Of a stretch of 14,110 bases of DNA, positions 1 through 6,889 are shown piece after piece. The stretch comes from an uncultured Chloroflexota bacterium (GTDB taxonomy: Bacteria; Chloroflexota; Anaerolineae; Aggregatilineales; Phototrophicaceae): NCBI GenBank assembly GCA_937864975.1, contig CALMDI010000025.1, positions 1-14,110 on the forward strand. Reading direction: 5' to 3'. Below the pieces are notes generated by a model. That model was not told where the DNA came from. It saw nothing but the letters and a program-made list of their open reading frames with translations, and did no database searches. Numbering within the stretch: the stretch's first letter is position 1; every line of letters begins with the position of its first letter. The translations under genes were made by a program, and so were the position numbers.

Positions 1-361
1 CCAGCAGCCCGACGGCCTCGCTGATGCGTTTCCAGCTTTCGCCGCCGTCGCGCGAGATGTACATATGCGCGGGCTTGGTTCCGGCGTACAGAACGCCGGC
101 TTGAGTCGGGCTGGGGGCGATGGCTCTGACCACCTTGTCCGACAAGCCGAGCGACCGCCACGTCGCGCCGTTATCGTCCGAGCGGAATATGCCGCTGCCC
201 TGCGTTCCCGCGTAGATGACAGCGGGGTTGAGCGGATCGGCGGCGAGACAGCGCACATCTTGCTGCGGCAGCACCTGCTCGACCGTCCAGGCGCCGCCCG
301 CGCCGCGCGATGCCCGCGCAATACCGCTGCCCGTGGTGGCAAGAAATAGCGATGCATTCAT
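1..361 (-). CDS. Asp-box (BNR) beta-propeller protein, N-terminal part
   Basis: The reading frame runs leftwards from an ATG at 361-359 and leaves the window at position 1, so only about 120 N-terminal residues are visible. An AGGGAG-like ribosome-binding site lies about 10 nt upstream. Two clear Asp-box motifs (S-x-D-x-G-x-x-W) occur: SDDNGATW at residues 61-68 and SRDGGESW at 103-110. They alternate with YAGT strands at 50-53 and 92-95, the pattern of sortilin/photosystem-assembly/exo-sialidase-like propellers. Proteins of this kind are seven- or more-bladed propellers, and the Asp boxes are structural rather than catalytic, so a sialidase activity should not be assumed. There is no obvious signal peptide in the visible part. 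The gene is co-directional with the histidine kinase upstream of it, with a 75-bp gap; co-transcription is possible. The family is clear from the repeats, the function is unknown. Confidence 0.8.
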   Translation of the reverse strand, partial: MNASLFLATTGSGIARASRGAGGAWTVEQVLPQQDVRCLAADPLNPAVIYAGTQGSGIFRSDDNGATWRSLGLSDKVVRAIAPSPTQAGVLYAGTKPAHMYISRDGGESWKRISEAVGLL

Positions 362-436
362 CCGTGCTGCTCCCTGAATCTATGGAGGTCGGACGAAAAT
401 ATGCGGTTGATTTTAGCGGAGAAACGGAAACTGGCG

Positions 437-3370
437 CTAGGCTCGCAGGAGCGGCAATTCAAAGCCGAAGGTGCTGCCCTGCCCGTGGACGCTGCGGAAA
501 ATCATGACGCCGCCGTGACGCTCGATGATGCTCTTGACCAGATAGAGTCCCAGACCGGTGCCGTCGATCAAGCGTGTTTCCTGCGTCTTGACGCGGAAGA
601 ACGGCTCGAACAGGCGCGGCTGGTATTCGTCGGGCACGCCCATGCCCGTGTCGACAACTTCAAAGACGGCGCAGTCGTCGCGTTCACGGAGGGTCACGGT
701 GACGCGCCCGCCTTCGGGGGTGTATTTGATGGCATTGCTGATGAGATTGGTGGCGGCTTCGTAAATCTGCACGCCGTCGCCCAATACCATGACGTCGAGG
801 TCAGGGAGCGCCACTTCAAAGTCGACTGTCTTTGCCTCGCCCGATTCGAGATGTTCGAGGAAGGCGCGGTCGACGGTTTCGCGCAGGTTCACCGGCAGCC
901 ACGCTTTTGCCTGGGTCGCGTGGATGCGCTCCAACGACAGGACGCTGGTGGTCATGCGCTGCATCCGGTCAATCGCGCGGTGAATGGGGTCGAGATAAGC
1001 GAGGAAGGTCTCGCCCAAGCCCTGATTGATCAACTCATCCTGAATCAGCGACAGATAGCCGCTGACCACGCCAATCGGGCTGCGGAGATCGTGGGCGGCG
1101 ACGCGGATCATCTGCGTTTTGAGCTGTTCCAGATCGCTGACCTGCGTATGCACGGCTTTCAACTCGGCAAGCTGCGTCTGCGAAATCTGATACAGGCGGG
1201 CATTGTCGAGCGCCACGGCGATACGCGCCGTGAGCAGTTCCAGAACGTCGAGAATGGACTCGTCGAAGCCGCCGCGCTCGAAATAATCGAGCGCCAGCAC
1301 GCCGACGAGCGTATCGCGCGACACGAGCGGCATGACAATCTGCGCGCAGGCGGCAGGGTTGAACAACGCGCACCCTTCAGCAGTGACATCGGCAACAAAG
1401 GCGCGCTCGTGGGACTCGATGACGCGCCGAAGAAGTGTCGCCTCCTCACGCAGCAGCCCATCCTCGCCTGTTACGGTGGGATAGCCGGGGGTGGACTGTG
1501 CAAACGTCACCCGGTCGTCGTCGACCAAGCCGATGAAGGCGGCGTCGGCGGCGCTGATGCGAACCGTCGTCTCCAGCGCTACCGCCAATACGTGATCCAC
1601 GTCCAGTGTTTCGGTCAGCTTGTCGTCAATATCCTGAAGCGCGCCGAGCAGGTCGATACGTTTTTTCAACTCCAAATCCGTCGCCTTACGCCCGGTGATG
1701 TCGCGGATGATGACGAGCACTTCCTCGTCGTTGACCGCCGAAACGCGCGCCTCGAAGTGCCCGACGCCCTTCGCGTCGTGGAGCGTGTAATCGAAGGTCT
1801 GCGCGTCGCCCGTGCGAATCGCCAGTTCAAGGCAGGCAAACAGCAGCTCGACATTGCTGCCAAAGGGAAGATCCGCGACATTCGTATCGATGACCTGCGC
1901 GCGGGAGAGGGCGAGCCGATTGCCGTCGTCGGCTTTGAACTCGACCACGCTGCCGTCGCGGCGAACGACCATCATCATGTCGGGCACGGTTTGCAACAGG
2001 GTCAGGTTACGACGCTCAATCGCTTTGCGCTCGGTGCTATCGCGGACAATCCCGCGGAAGCCGACCGCCACGTCGTCGCTATCGTGCAGCAGGGAGATGG
2101 ACATTTCGATGACACGAATGTCGCCGTTCGCACGGACGATTTTCCCATCGACAGAGCGGCGGGATCGCCCGGTGCGGTAGACGCCGTCGAACATCTCATA
2201 AAGCCGCTTGCGATCAGCTTCTTCGCACAAGGTCGAGAAATTCCGTGCGAGAAGCTGATCGCGCGGGAAGCCGAAGATGTCGGACAGCGCATCGTTGACA
2301 AAAATCAGGCTGCCTTCCAGATCGGTCTCGTAATAGCCATCTTCGATGGTTTCGATGATCGTGCGATAGCGCTCTTCGCTCTGGCGAAGCGCTTCTTCGG
2401 TGCGCCTGCGCTCGGCGATTTCCTGCTGCGCCGAGGTGTAGAGACGGGCGTTGTCGAGGGCGACCGACGCCAGTTCGGCAAACTGGCTGAGCAGGCGCAC
2501 GGCTTCGGGGGTGAAGCGATGCCCAGGCTGCCCGAACGCAACGCCGATCACGCCGACGACTTCGCCGCCCGACTTGAGCGGCACACCCGCGGCGGCGTGG
2601 ATGGTGTTGAAGCTGAAGTTGGGCGACCGACCCGACCACTGATCATAGCTCTCCACGACCAGCGGCTCCCCGCTCATCCAGACTTTGCCGCCCACGCCTT
2701 CGCCGCGCACCATGCGGAAGCCGATGAAGCCGGTAAAAATGCCCGTGCCGACCTGAAGCACCACTTCCTGCTGGTTGGGTTCGACAAGGTCGATGAAGCC
2801 ATGCTCGGTGCCCAGAAGGGCGGCGGCGCGGCGCACAATATTCTCAAGCAGCTCGTTAATGTCGAGCCGATCCATCAGCGCCAGCGTTGTTTCGTGCAGC
2901 CCGGCGAGATAGGCATTCTGGTTTCGGAGCGCATCTTCGTTTTGCTTGCGCTCGGTGACGTCCAGCGCAATACCGAAGACGCCCGCAAGGTCGCCTCTAT
3001 CGTTCAGCACGGGCGAGAGTTGAACGTCGAAGCTGCGGGAATGAATGTCGAGCGTGGTCATGACATCCTCACCCGCCAGGGCGCGGCGGAACGCGCCTTC
3101 GGAACGCGCGGCGTTGTGACGTCGCAGCAGGTCGTAGACCGAGGCGCCCACCGCGTCGTCGAGATCATGCCAGTCGTAGGCTTTGCCTTCCAGAGAGGTC
3201 ACAGTGCCATCGGCAGCCAACGCGAACAGCAGCACCGGCGCATTTTCGACGACCTTTCTCAAAAAGGCGTCGCGCGCAACCGGACTGTGACTGCCGTTGA
3301 TCGGGGACGTGTTGTGCCAGGTACCGCGCTCCACAGCCGCCGACGTTTTACGCCGCTGTTCGGAAGCCAT
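437..3370 (-). CDS. Multi-sensor histidine kinase (PAS-GAF-PAS-PAS-GAF-HisKA-HATPase)
   Basis: This 977-aa protein autophosphorylates a histidine in response to a signal and would pass the phosphate to a response regulator. Reading along the protein: a PAS domain at about 35-145, GAF at 155-310, a PAS with the typical SEERYRTIIETIEDGYYETD entry at 330-450, a divergent PAS at 455-562, a second GAF at 585-725, then a coiled linker and the kinase core. The H-box is AAHDLRSPIG, with the phospho-acceptor at about H760. The ATPase domain shows the N-box LISNAIKYTPEGG (about 876-888), G1 VVDTGMG (905-911), the F-box LFEPFFR and G2 GTGLGL (937-942). No transmembrane segment or signal peptide is visible, so it is probably cytosolic, sensing through the PAS/GAF domains; the ligands cannot be inferred. 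The start at 3370 has AAGGA about 6 nt upstream. No response regulator gene is in the window, so it is an orphan kinase here. It is divergent from the portal gene. Confidence 0.93.
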   Translation of the reverse strand: MASEQRRKTSAAVERGTWHNTSPINGSHSPVARDAFLRKVVENAPVLLFALAADGTVTSLEGKAYDWHDLDDAVGASVYDLLRRHNAARSEGAFRRALAGEDVMTTLDIHSRSFDVQLSPVLNDRGDLAGVFGIALDVTERKQNEDALRNQNAYLAGLHETTLALMDRLDINELLENIVRRAAALLGTEHGFIDLVEPNQQEVVLQVGTGIFTGFIGFRMVRGEGVGGKVWMSGEPLVVESYDQWSGRSPNFSFNTIHAAAGVPLKSGGEVVGVIGVAFGQPGHRFTPEAVRLLSQFAELASVALDNARLYTSAQQEIAERRRTEEALRQSEERYRTIIETIEDGYYETDLEGSLIFVNDALSDIFGFPRDQLLARNFSTLCEEADRKRLYEMFDGVYRTGRSRRSVDGKIVRANGDIRVIEMSISLLHDSDDVAVGFRGIVRDSTERKAIERRNLTLLQTVPDMMMVVRRDGSVVEFKADDGNRLALSRAQVIDTNVADLPFGSNVELLFACLELAIRTGDAQTFDYTLHDAKGVGHFEARVSAVNDEEVLVIIRDITGRKATDLELKKRIDLLGALQDIDDKLTETLDVDHVLAVALETTVRISAADAAFIGLVDDDRVTFAQSTPGYPTVTGEDGLLREEATLLRRVIESHERAFVADVTAEGCALFNPAACAQIVMPLVSRDTLVGVLALDYFERGGFDESILDVLELLTARIAVALDNARLYQISQTQLAELKAVHTQVSDLEQLKTQMIRVAAHDLRSPIGVVSGYLSLIQDELINQGLGETFLAYLDPIHRAIDRMQRMTTSVLSLERIHATQAKAWLPVNLRETVDRAFLEHLESGEAKTVDFEVALPDLDVMVLGDGVQIYEAATNLISNAIKYTPEGGRVTVTLRERDDCAVFEVVDTGMGVPDEYQPRLFEPFFRVKTQETRLIDGTGLGLYLVKSIIERHGGVMIFRSVHGQGSTFGFELPLLRA

Positions 3371-3406
3371 ACTTGTCCTTCACCGCATGTTGCTGTCCTT
3401 ATCATC

Positions 3407-3435
3407 ATTATGACGGAGGATACCCCCCAAAACAA
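3407..3435 (-). promoter_or_regulatory. Predicted sigma70-type promoter of the histidine kinase gene
   Basis: On the minus strand TTGTTT (3435-3430) and CATAAT (3412-3407) are separated by exactly 17 bp. The -10 matches the consensus at five of six positions, the -35 at three (TTG). Transcription would start near 3399-3400, leaving a leader of about 30 nt that carries the AAGGA ribosome-binding site. Prediction from sequence only. Confidence 0.4.
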
Positions 3436-3450
3436 CAACGAGACCTTAAT

Positions 3451-3483
3451 GAATCCCGTCCTAAAGTCCTAAAACGGGCATTC
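3451..3483. repeat. Inverted repeat enclosing a tandem 8-bp repeat, upstream of the portal gene
   Basis: GAATCCCGT (3451-3459) is complementary to ACGGG-C-ATTC (3474-3483) with a single bulged C at 3479. Inside lie two perfect, immediately adjacent copies of GTCCTAAA (3458-3465 and 3466-3473). The element sits in the AT-richer divergent region between the kinase and portal genes, the place where an operator would be expected. No protein can be assigned to it. Confidence 0.5.
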
Positions 3484-3509
3484 ATCCATGAATTATTCGT
3501 GAAGATTCC

Positions 3510-3530
3510 AAGTCGTTGTATTAACGACTT
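3510..3530 (+). promoter_or_regulatory. Perfect inverted repeat just upstream of the portal ribosome-binding site
   Basis: AAGTCGTT (3510-3517) and AACGACTT (3523-3530) are perfect 8-bp arms around a 5-nt loop GTATT. The right arm ends 5 nt before the Shine-Dalgarno AAGGAG (3536-3541) of the portal gene at 3548. No T-run follows, so it is not a standard terminator. It may be an RNA hairpin affecting ribosome access or a DNA operator. Confidence 0.5.
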
Positions 3531-3547
3531 AATCAAAGGAGACGCAG

Positions 3548-5008
3548 ATGTGGAAACAACTTGCTCAGTGGTTCGGGCGGCGCGCCGCCCTGCGCCCGGC
3601 GCCGCACGTCGCGGCGGTCGCCGTACACAACGACCGCCTTTTCCCCGATTTGTCGGCGTCGCAGGCGCAAACGCTCGTTTACCAGCAGTCGCCGTGGGTC
3701 TACGTCGCCGTCAACCGGATTGCCGAAGCCGCCGCGCTGGTGCCGCTGCGGGTGCTGCCGCTGAACGGTACGGGCGGGAAACCGACGGAGACACCCGGCG
3801 AACCCGGTCACCCGCTCGACGCACTGCTGGACGCGCCGAACCCGACGATGAGCCGCTTTGAGCTGCTGGAACAAACGGTGGGATGGCTGGAACTGTGCGG
3901 CAATGCCTACTGGTTTCTGGCGGGCGATGGCGAGGGCGTGCCCGCGCAAATCTGGGCGCTGCGCCCCGACCGCGTCAGCATCGTGCCGGACGCGGCGCGT
4001 TACGTGCGCGGCTACCTGTATGAAATTGACGGACAGCGCATCCCGCTGGACGCGGCAGAGGTGGTGCATTTCAAGCGCTGGCACCCGGCGAATGATTACT
4101 ACGGGCTGTCGGCGCTGGAAGCGGCGCGTCTGGCGATTGCCAGCGACCGAGCGATGGCGGAGTGGAATCGGAATACCTTTGGCAGCGACAACGGCGTCCC
4201 GGCAGGAATCGTCAACATCAAGGAGTTTGTATCCGATACCGACTTCGAGCGGATCAAGCGCGAGTGGCGGCAGAGCTACGGCGGTCCCCAGCGGCGAACG
4301 GCATTCCTGCGCGGGGGCGGGGTCGAGTGGCAAAATATCGGCTTGAGCCACCAGGATCTGGATTTCATGAAGGGACGACAGGCGCATCGGGATGAAATTC
4401 TGAATCTTTTCGGCGTGCCGATTGGCATGTTGAGCGAGAACGCGACCGAAGCCAACGCGACCGTCGCAGAGCGGCTGTTTATCGAGCGGACGCTGTGGCC
4501 GAAGCTGGCACGGATCGCGCAGAAGATTACCCAGGAACTGCTGCCCTTCTGGGCGGGCGCGTACCGAGCCGAGTTCGAGGACATTCGCCCGACAGACGTG
4601 AAGGCGCGGCTGGAGGAGATTCGCACCTCGTACCCGGTTCTGAGCATCAACGAGATTCGCCAGCGTTATTACACGCTGCCGCCGGTCGCGTGGGGCGACT
4701 TGCCCGTGGGTACGGCGAAGCCCGAGCCAGGCGCCACTCCGCCGGTTGAGTCTCCCGCAGAGCAGACGCAGGTCTATGCGGTGACCGAAGCGGCGAAAAC
4801 CGCGTCCGACGAGCTAACGCGCTGGGAGCGGTTCGCGATCAAGCGGTTGGGGCGACCGAACGGACGGTCTTTCGAAGTGCGGGCGCTGCCGGATGAGGTC
4901 GCGTTCGAGGTGTCAGCGGGGCTCCTTGGCGCGGCAACAGCGGACGAAGTGCGGACAGTGTTCGCGACGGCGCGTGAGGCATTGGAAAGTGATCGAGGGG
5001 CGGCATAA
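3548..5008 (+). CDS. HK97-family phage portal protein
   Basis: The 486-aa product belongs to the HK97-type portal family (Phage_portal, PF04860-like). In that family a dodecameric ring at one vertex of the capsid is the channel for DNA packaging and the docking site for terminase and the head-tail connector. Recognisable family segments are the early SPWVYVAVNRIAEAAALVPL stretch (48-67), GNAYWFL (118-124), the VVHFKRWHPANDYYGLSAL block (172-190), and RDEILNLFGVPIGML (281-295), which is the most typical part. The portal core ends near residue 385. A Pro-rich linker (about 390-405) leads to a C-terminal module of about 80 aa containing ELTRWERFAIKRLGRP, making the protein somewhat longer than many HK97 portals. 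The start is fixed by AAGGAG at 3536-3541. No terminase lies upstream, where one would normally be; the divergent neighbour is a histidine kinase. The next gene (5203) is a WD40 protein, not the usual protease. The frame is intact and base composition does not stand out. Confidence 0.93.
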   Translation: MWKQLAQWFGRRAALRPAPHVAAVAVHNDRLFPDLSASQAQTLVYQQSPWVYVAVNRIAEAAALVPLRVLPLNGTGGKPTETPGEPGHPLDALLDAPNPTMSRFELLEQTVGWLELCGNAYWFLAGDGEGVPAQIWALRPDRVSIVPDAARYVRGYLYEIDGQRIPLDAAEVVHFKRWHPANDYYGLSALEAARLAIASDRAMAEWNRNTFGSDNGVPAGIVNIKEFVSDTDFERIKREWRQSYGGPQRRTAFLRGGGVEWQNIGLSHQDLDFMKGRQAHRDEILNLFGVPIGMLSENATEANATVAERLFIERTLWPKLARIAQKITQELLPFWAGAYRAEFEDIRPTDVKARLEEIRTSYPVLSINEIRQRYYTLPPVAWGDLPVGTAKPEPGATPPVESPAEQTQVYAVTEAAKTASDELTRWERFAIKRLGRPNGRSFEVRALPDEVAFEVSAGLLGAATADEVRTVFATAREALESDRGAA

Positions 5009-5080
5009 TTGAGGCGTGGCACTATAGGCGCCGCAAGCGCTTGGTCTCGCTCCACATCGCCCATTCACCCCCATCCCTAG

Positions 5081-5107
5081 CCCCTTCCCGCACAAGGTGG
5101 GAAGGGG
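5081..5107 (+). terminator. C-rich palindrome after the portal gene, possible terminator or intergenic repeat
   Basis: CCCCTTCCC (5081-5089) and GGGAAGGGG (5099-5107) are perfect 9-bp arms, extended by one G-T and one C-G pair, with a short loop and TTT after the right arm. The preceding text (CACCCCCATCCCTAGCCCC) resembles that of the hairpin after the capsid gene, so the two may be members of one dispersed palindromic repeat family that also acts in termination. Confidence 0.5.
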
Positions 5108-5202
5108 TTTACGAAGCGTTTGAAGCCCATAGACTTCAGGGTGGGAGTTGTTTCGCTTCCGCCTCTCGCCGGAAATAAATCGGCGCGTCATAATGGCTTC
5201 TC

Positions 5203-6375
5203 ATGCGAACTATCCTCCTGCTCCTTGTGGGTCTTGTGACGATTGTCACAGCCGCGCAAGACCTGTTTCCGCTGCCGCCGCTTGAGACAATCACGGTGGA
5301 AAACGCGGCGCAGGTAGAGCAGGTGGCGCAACTAGGGCGCGGTGTTATTCACGCGCTGGCACGGTCAACGGAGGGTGAGCGGCTGGCGGTCGCGACAACG
5401 CTCGGCGTGTGGGTGTACGACGAGCCGGACACGGAACCGCGACTGCTAGAAGGGCAAGGCGGCGCGCGAAGCGCTGCCTTTTCGCCCGATGGCGCACAGC
5501 TTGCGTCGGGTGGCGAGGACGGGAGCGTGCTTCTGTGGGATGCCAACCATGACGTAGCGCAAATGACGCTTTACAACCATCTTTACCCGGTAACGGCAGT
5601 CGCCTTCCGTGAAGATGGCGCGCGGCTCGCCTCCGCGGACATAAGCGGCATTGTGCGCGTCTGGGACGTGGCAAGCGGCGTGGAGCAACTGACGATTCAG
5701 GGGACAGGCAATCCGATCAGGGCGACGTTCAGCGAAGATGGCGAACGACTGACCGTTGACGGTGTCGATGCGGTTCAGGTATGGGACGCAAGCCGCGGAA
5801 CGCTCATCACGACGCTGCCCGGTAGCGAGCCTCAAAGCCCTAACTTACTCGCAACCGCCTTCACGGATGCGACGCTGGACGGTTACAGTACCGGCTTGGT
5901 GGATATCGAGTTTGATGAGCGGGGCGAAACGGTGATCGCACGGAACGAATCGGGGCAGGCGATCCGATGGAGCCTGCGAACCGGAATGGTGATCGACATC
6001 GAAGAGGGGCAGACGACGGCGATGAGCGAGCCTATAGCGGTCAATCCGAATGGCTCGCTGCGCGCCGTCGGGGGCAATGACAGCACGATTCGCCTGCTAG
6101 ACACACGCACGGATGCGGAGATTGCCGCGCTGCACGGACATATTCGCGGCGTGAAGTCTGTCGCCTTTAGCCCGGATGGGCGTCTGCTGGCGTCGGGAAG
6201 TCTGGACGGCAGCATCCGACTATGGGACGTGGAGACGAGGGACGCGCTCGCCATATTGCAAGCACACACCCTCGGCGTTACGGGCGTCATTTTCAACGAC
6301 GACGGAACAATGGTCGCGTCAGCGAGTTATGACGGCACGGTGCGTCTCTGGGGAATAGAGAGTAATGAGGATTGA
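5203..6375 (+). CDS. Secreted WD40-repeat beta-propeller protein
   Basis: This 390-aa protein starts with a typical signal peptide (MRTILLLLVGLVTIVTAAQD, cleavage probably after TAA near residue 18), so it should act outside the cytoplasm. The rest is a WD40 propeller. Eight blade-like repeats end in VWVYD (69-73), LLWD (110-113), VRVWD (151-155), VQVWD (191-195), AIRWS (253-257), IRLLD (296-300), IRLWD (338-342) and VRLWG (380-384), with the canonical AFSPDGxxLASGSxDGSIRLWD form best preserved at 320-342. WD40 propellers are protein-binding scaffolds; there is no catalytic motif and no partner can be named. No clear Shine-Dalgarno precedes the ATG. A CATAAT at 5189-5194 ends 8 nt before the ATG at 5203, which would fit a leaderless transcript, but no -35 is evident. 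It sits co-directionally between portal and capsid genes, where no HK97 module has such a gene in the usual gene order. It could be cargo or an unrelated host gene. Confidence 0.92.
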   Translation: MRTILLLLVGLVTIVTAAQDLFPLPPLETITVENAAQVEQVAQLGRGVIHALARSTEGERLAVATTLGVWVYDEPDTEPRLLEGQGGARSAAFSPDGAQLASGGEDGSVLLWDANHDVAQMTLYNHLYPVTAVAFREDGARLASADISGIVRVWDVASGVEQLTIQGTGNPIRATFSEDGERLTVDGVDAVQVWDASRGTLITTLPGSEPQSPNLLATAFTDATLDGYSTGLVDIEFDERGETVIARNESGQAIRWSLRTGMVIDIEEGQTTAMSEPIAVNPNGSLRAVGGNDSTIRLLDTRTDAEIAALHGHIRGVKSVAFSPDGRLLASGSLDGSIRLWDVETRDALAILQAHTLGVTGVIFNDDGTMVASASYDGTVRLWGIESNED

Positions 6376-6390
6376 GGGTTGAGGATTGAG
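6367..6390 (+). repeat. Direct repeat across the WD40 stop codon
   Basis: GAGGATTGAG occurs at 6367-6376 and again at 6381-6390, separated by GGTT. The first copy contains the TGA stop of the WD40 gene (6373-6375). Short duplications of this type often mark slippage or the edge of an inserted segment. Confidence 0.55.
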
Positions 6391-6414
6391 TGGAAATCAA
6401 AAGTGATGCCACCA

Positions 6415-6471
6415 CGTAAGGGGCGCGGAACGGTTCGGAGTCAAGAGGGCGCACAGCCGTGCGCCCCTACG
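6415..6471. repeat. GC-rich palindromic patch downstream of the WD40 gene
   Basis: GGGCGCAC (6447-6454) and GTGCGCCC (6459-6466) are perfect 8-bp arms around the loop AGCC, forming a strong hairpin. The right arm can also pair with an upstream CGTAAGGGGCGC (6415-6426) through GCGCCCCTACG (6461-6471) with one bulge, so two structures compete. It could terminate the WD40 transcript, though no T-run follows, or be a dispersed intergenic palindrome. Confidence 0.5.
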
Positions 6472-6701
6472 GCGCCACCTCCAAATGGCTCTACGGGCGG
6501 AACGTTTATCCCAAGTTATCGCAATAATATCCCAAACCGAACCGCACGCGACCGGCGGTTAGAAATCTCAGACGGGTAAGTGCGCTGTTGTAAGCCCCTC
6601 TTGCTCCGGCGAAAGATACCAAGCTTGTCTACAGCCGCATCCATCACCCAGATTCGGAACAAATGTCGCCCCTACCATAGAACATCCGTGCTATTTTTGA
6701 G

Positions 6702-6736
6702 GCTGTAAACGTACGGTCAACTGTAGCGTTTACGGC
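6702..6736 (+). promoter_or_regulatory. Inverted repeat in the capsid gene leader region
   Basis: GCTGTAAACG (6702-6711) pairs with CGTTTACGGC (6727-6736) over ten positions with one G-T wobble, around a 15-nt spacer. It lies about 150 bp before the capsid gene start. The long spacer fits a two-half-site operator as well as a hairpin. Confidence 0.4.
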
Positions 6737-6842
6737 AGCTTAACAATGGTGGCAATGGATTTTGCTACCTGAATGCTTGTCCGAGCCTGCACCATTCCAA
6801 CAGCCGCGTGTGGGCGACCGAGTCAAGCGATGGAATTCCGCG

Positions 6843-6875
6843 TTTAGCGCCGTGCATCGATAACGTGGCGCTAAG
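6843..6875 (+). promoter_or_regulatory. Hairpin just upstream of the capsid ribosome-binding site
   Basis: TTAGCGCC (6844-6851) and GGCGCTAA (6867-6874) are perfect 8-bp arms. Wobble and further pairs (6843-6875 outside, 6852-6854 with 6864-6866 inside) extend the stem to about 12 bp around a 9-nt loop. The perfect arm ends 5 nt before the Shine-Dalgarno GGGAGG (6880-6885), the same gap as for the hairpin in front of the portal gene. Confidence 0.5.
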
Positions 6876-6889
6876 TCTTGGGAGGCACT

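Larger units (their letters stand above)
6376..6889. other. 514-bp non-coding interval between the WD40 and capsid genes
   Basis: I see no convincing gene here on either strand. Contents in order: the second copy of a 10-bp direct repeat; a G/C-rich palindromic patch (6415-6471); an inverted repeat with GCTGTAAACG and CGTTTACGGC arms (6702-6736); and a hairpin next to the capsid ribosome-binding site (6843-6875). The stretch 6480-6700 shows no structure I can support and no tRNA-like fold. No promoter close to consensus was found. The length is unusual within a phage head module, where genes normally abut. Confidence 0.6.

Noticed and set aside
401..3472. A 1023-codon plus-strand open frame opposite the histidine kinase
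   Set aside because: It is antisense to a gene with unmistakable PAS, GAF and kinase motifs. Its own translation is rich in Arg, His, Gln and Asp with no recognisable domain, as expected from the third-position GC bias of the real gene.
3533..4387. A 284-codon minus-strand open frame opposite the portal gene
   Set aside because: It is antisense to recognised portal motifs and has no coherent domain of its own.
6878..6889. TTG start for the protease/capsid gene
   Set aside because: It would place the GGGAGG ribosome-binding site inside the coding region; the ATG at 6890 is correctly spaced from it.
6376..6889. tRNA, CRISPR array or attachment site in the longest non-coding gap
   Set aside because: No cloverleaf-forming sequence, no regularly spaced repeats and no duplicated core flanking the virion genes could be found by eye.
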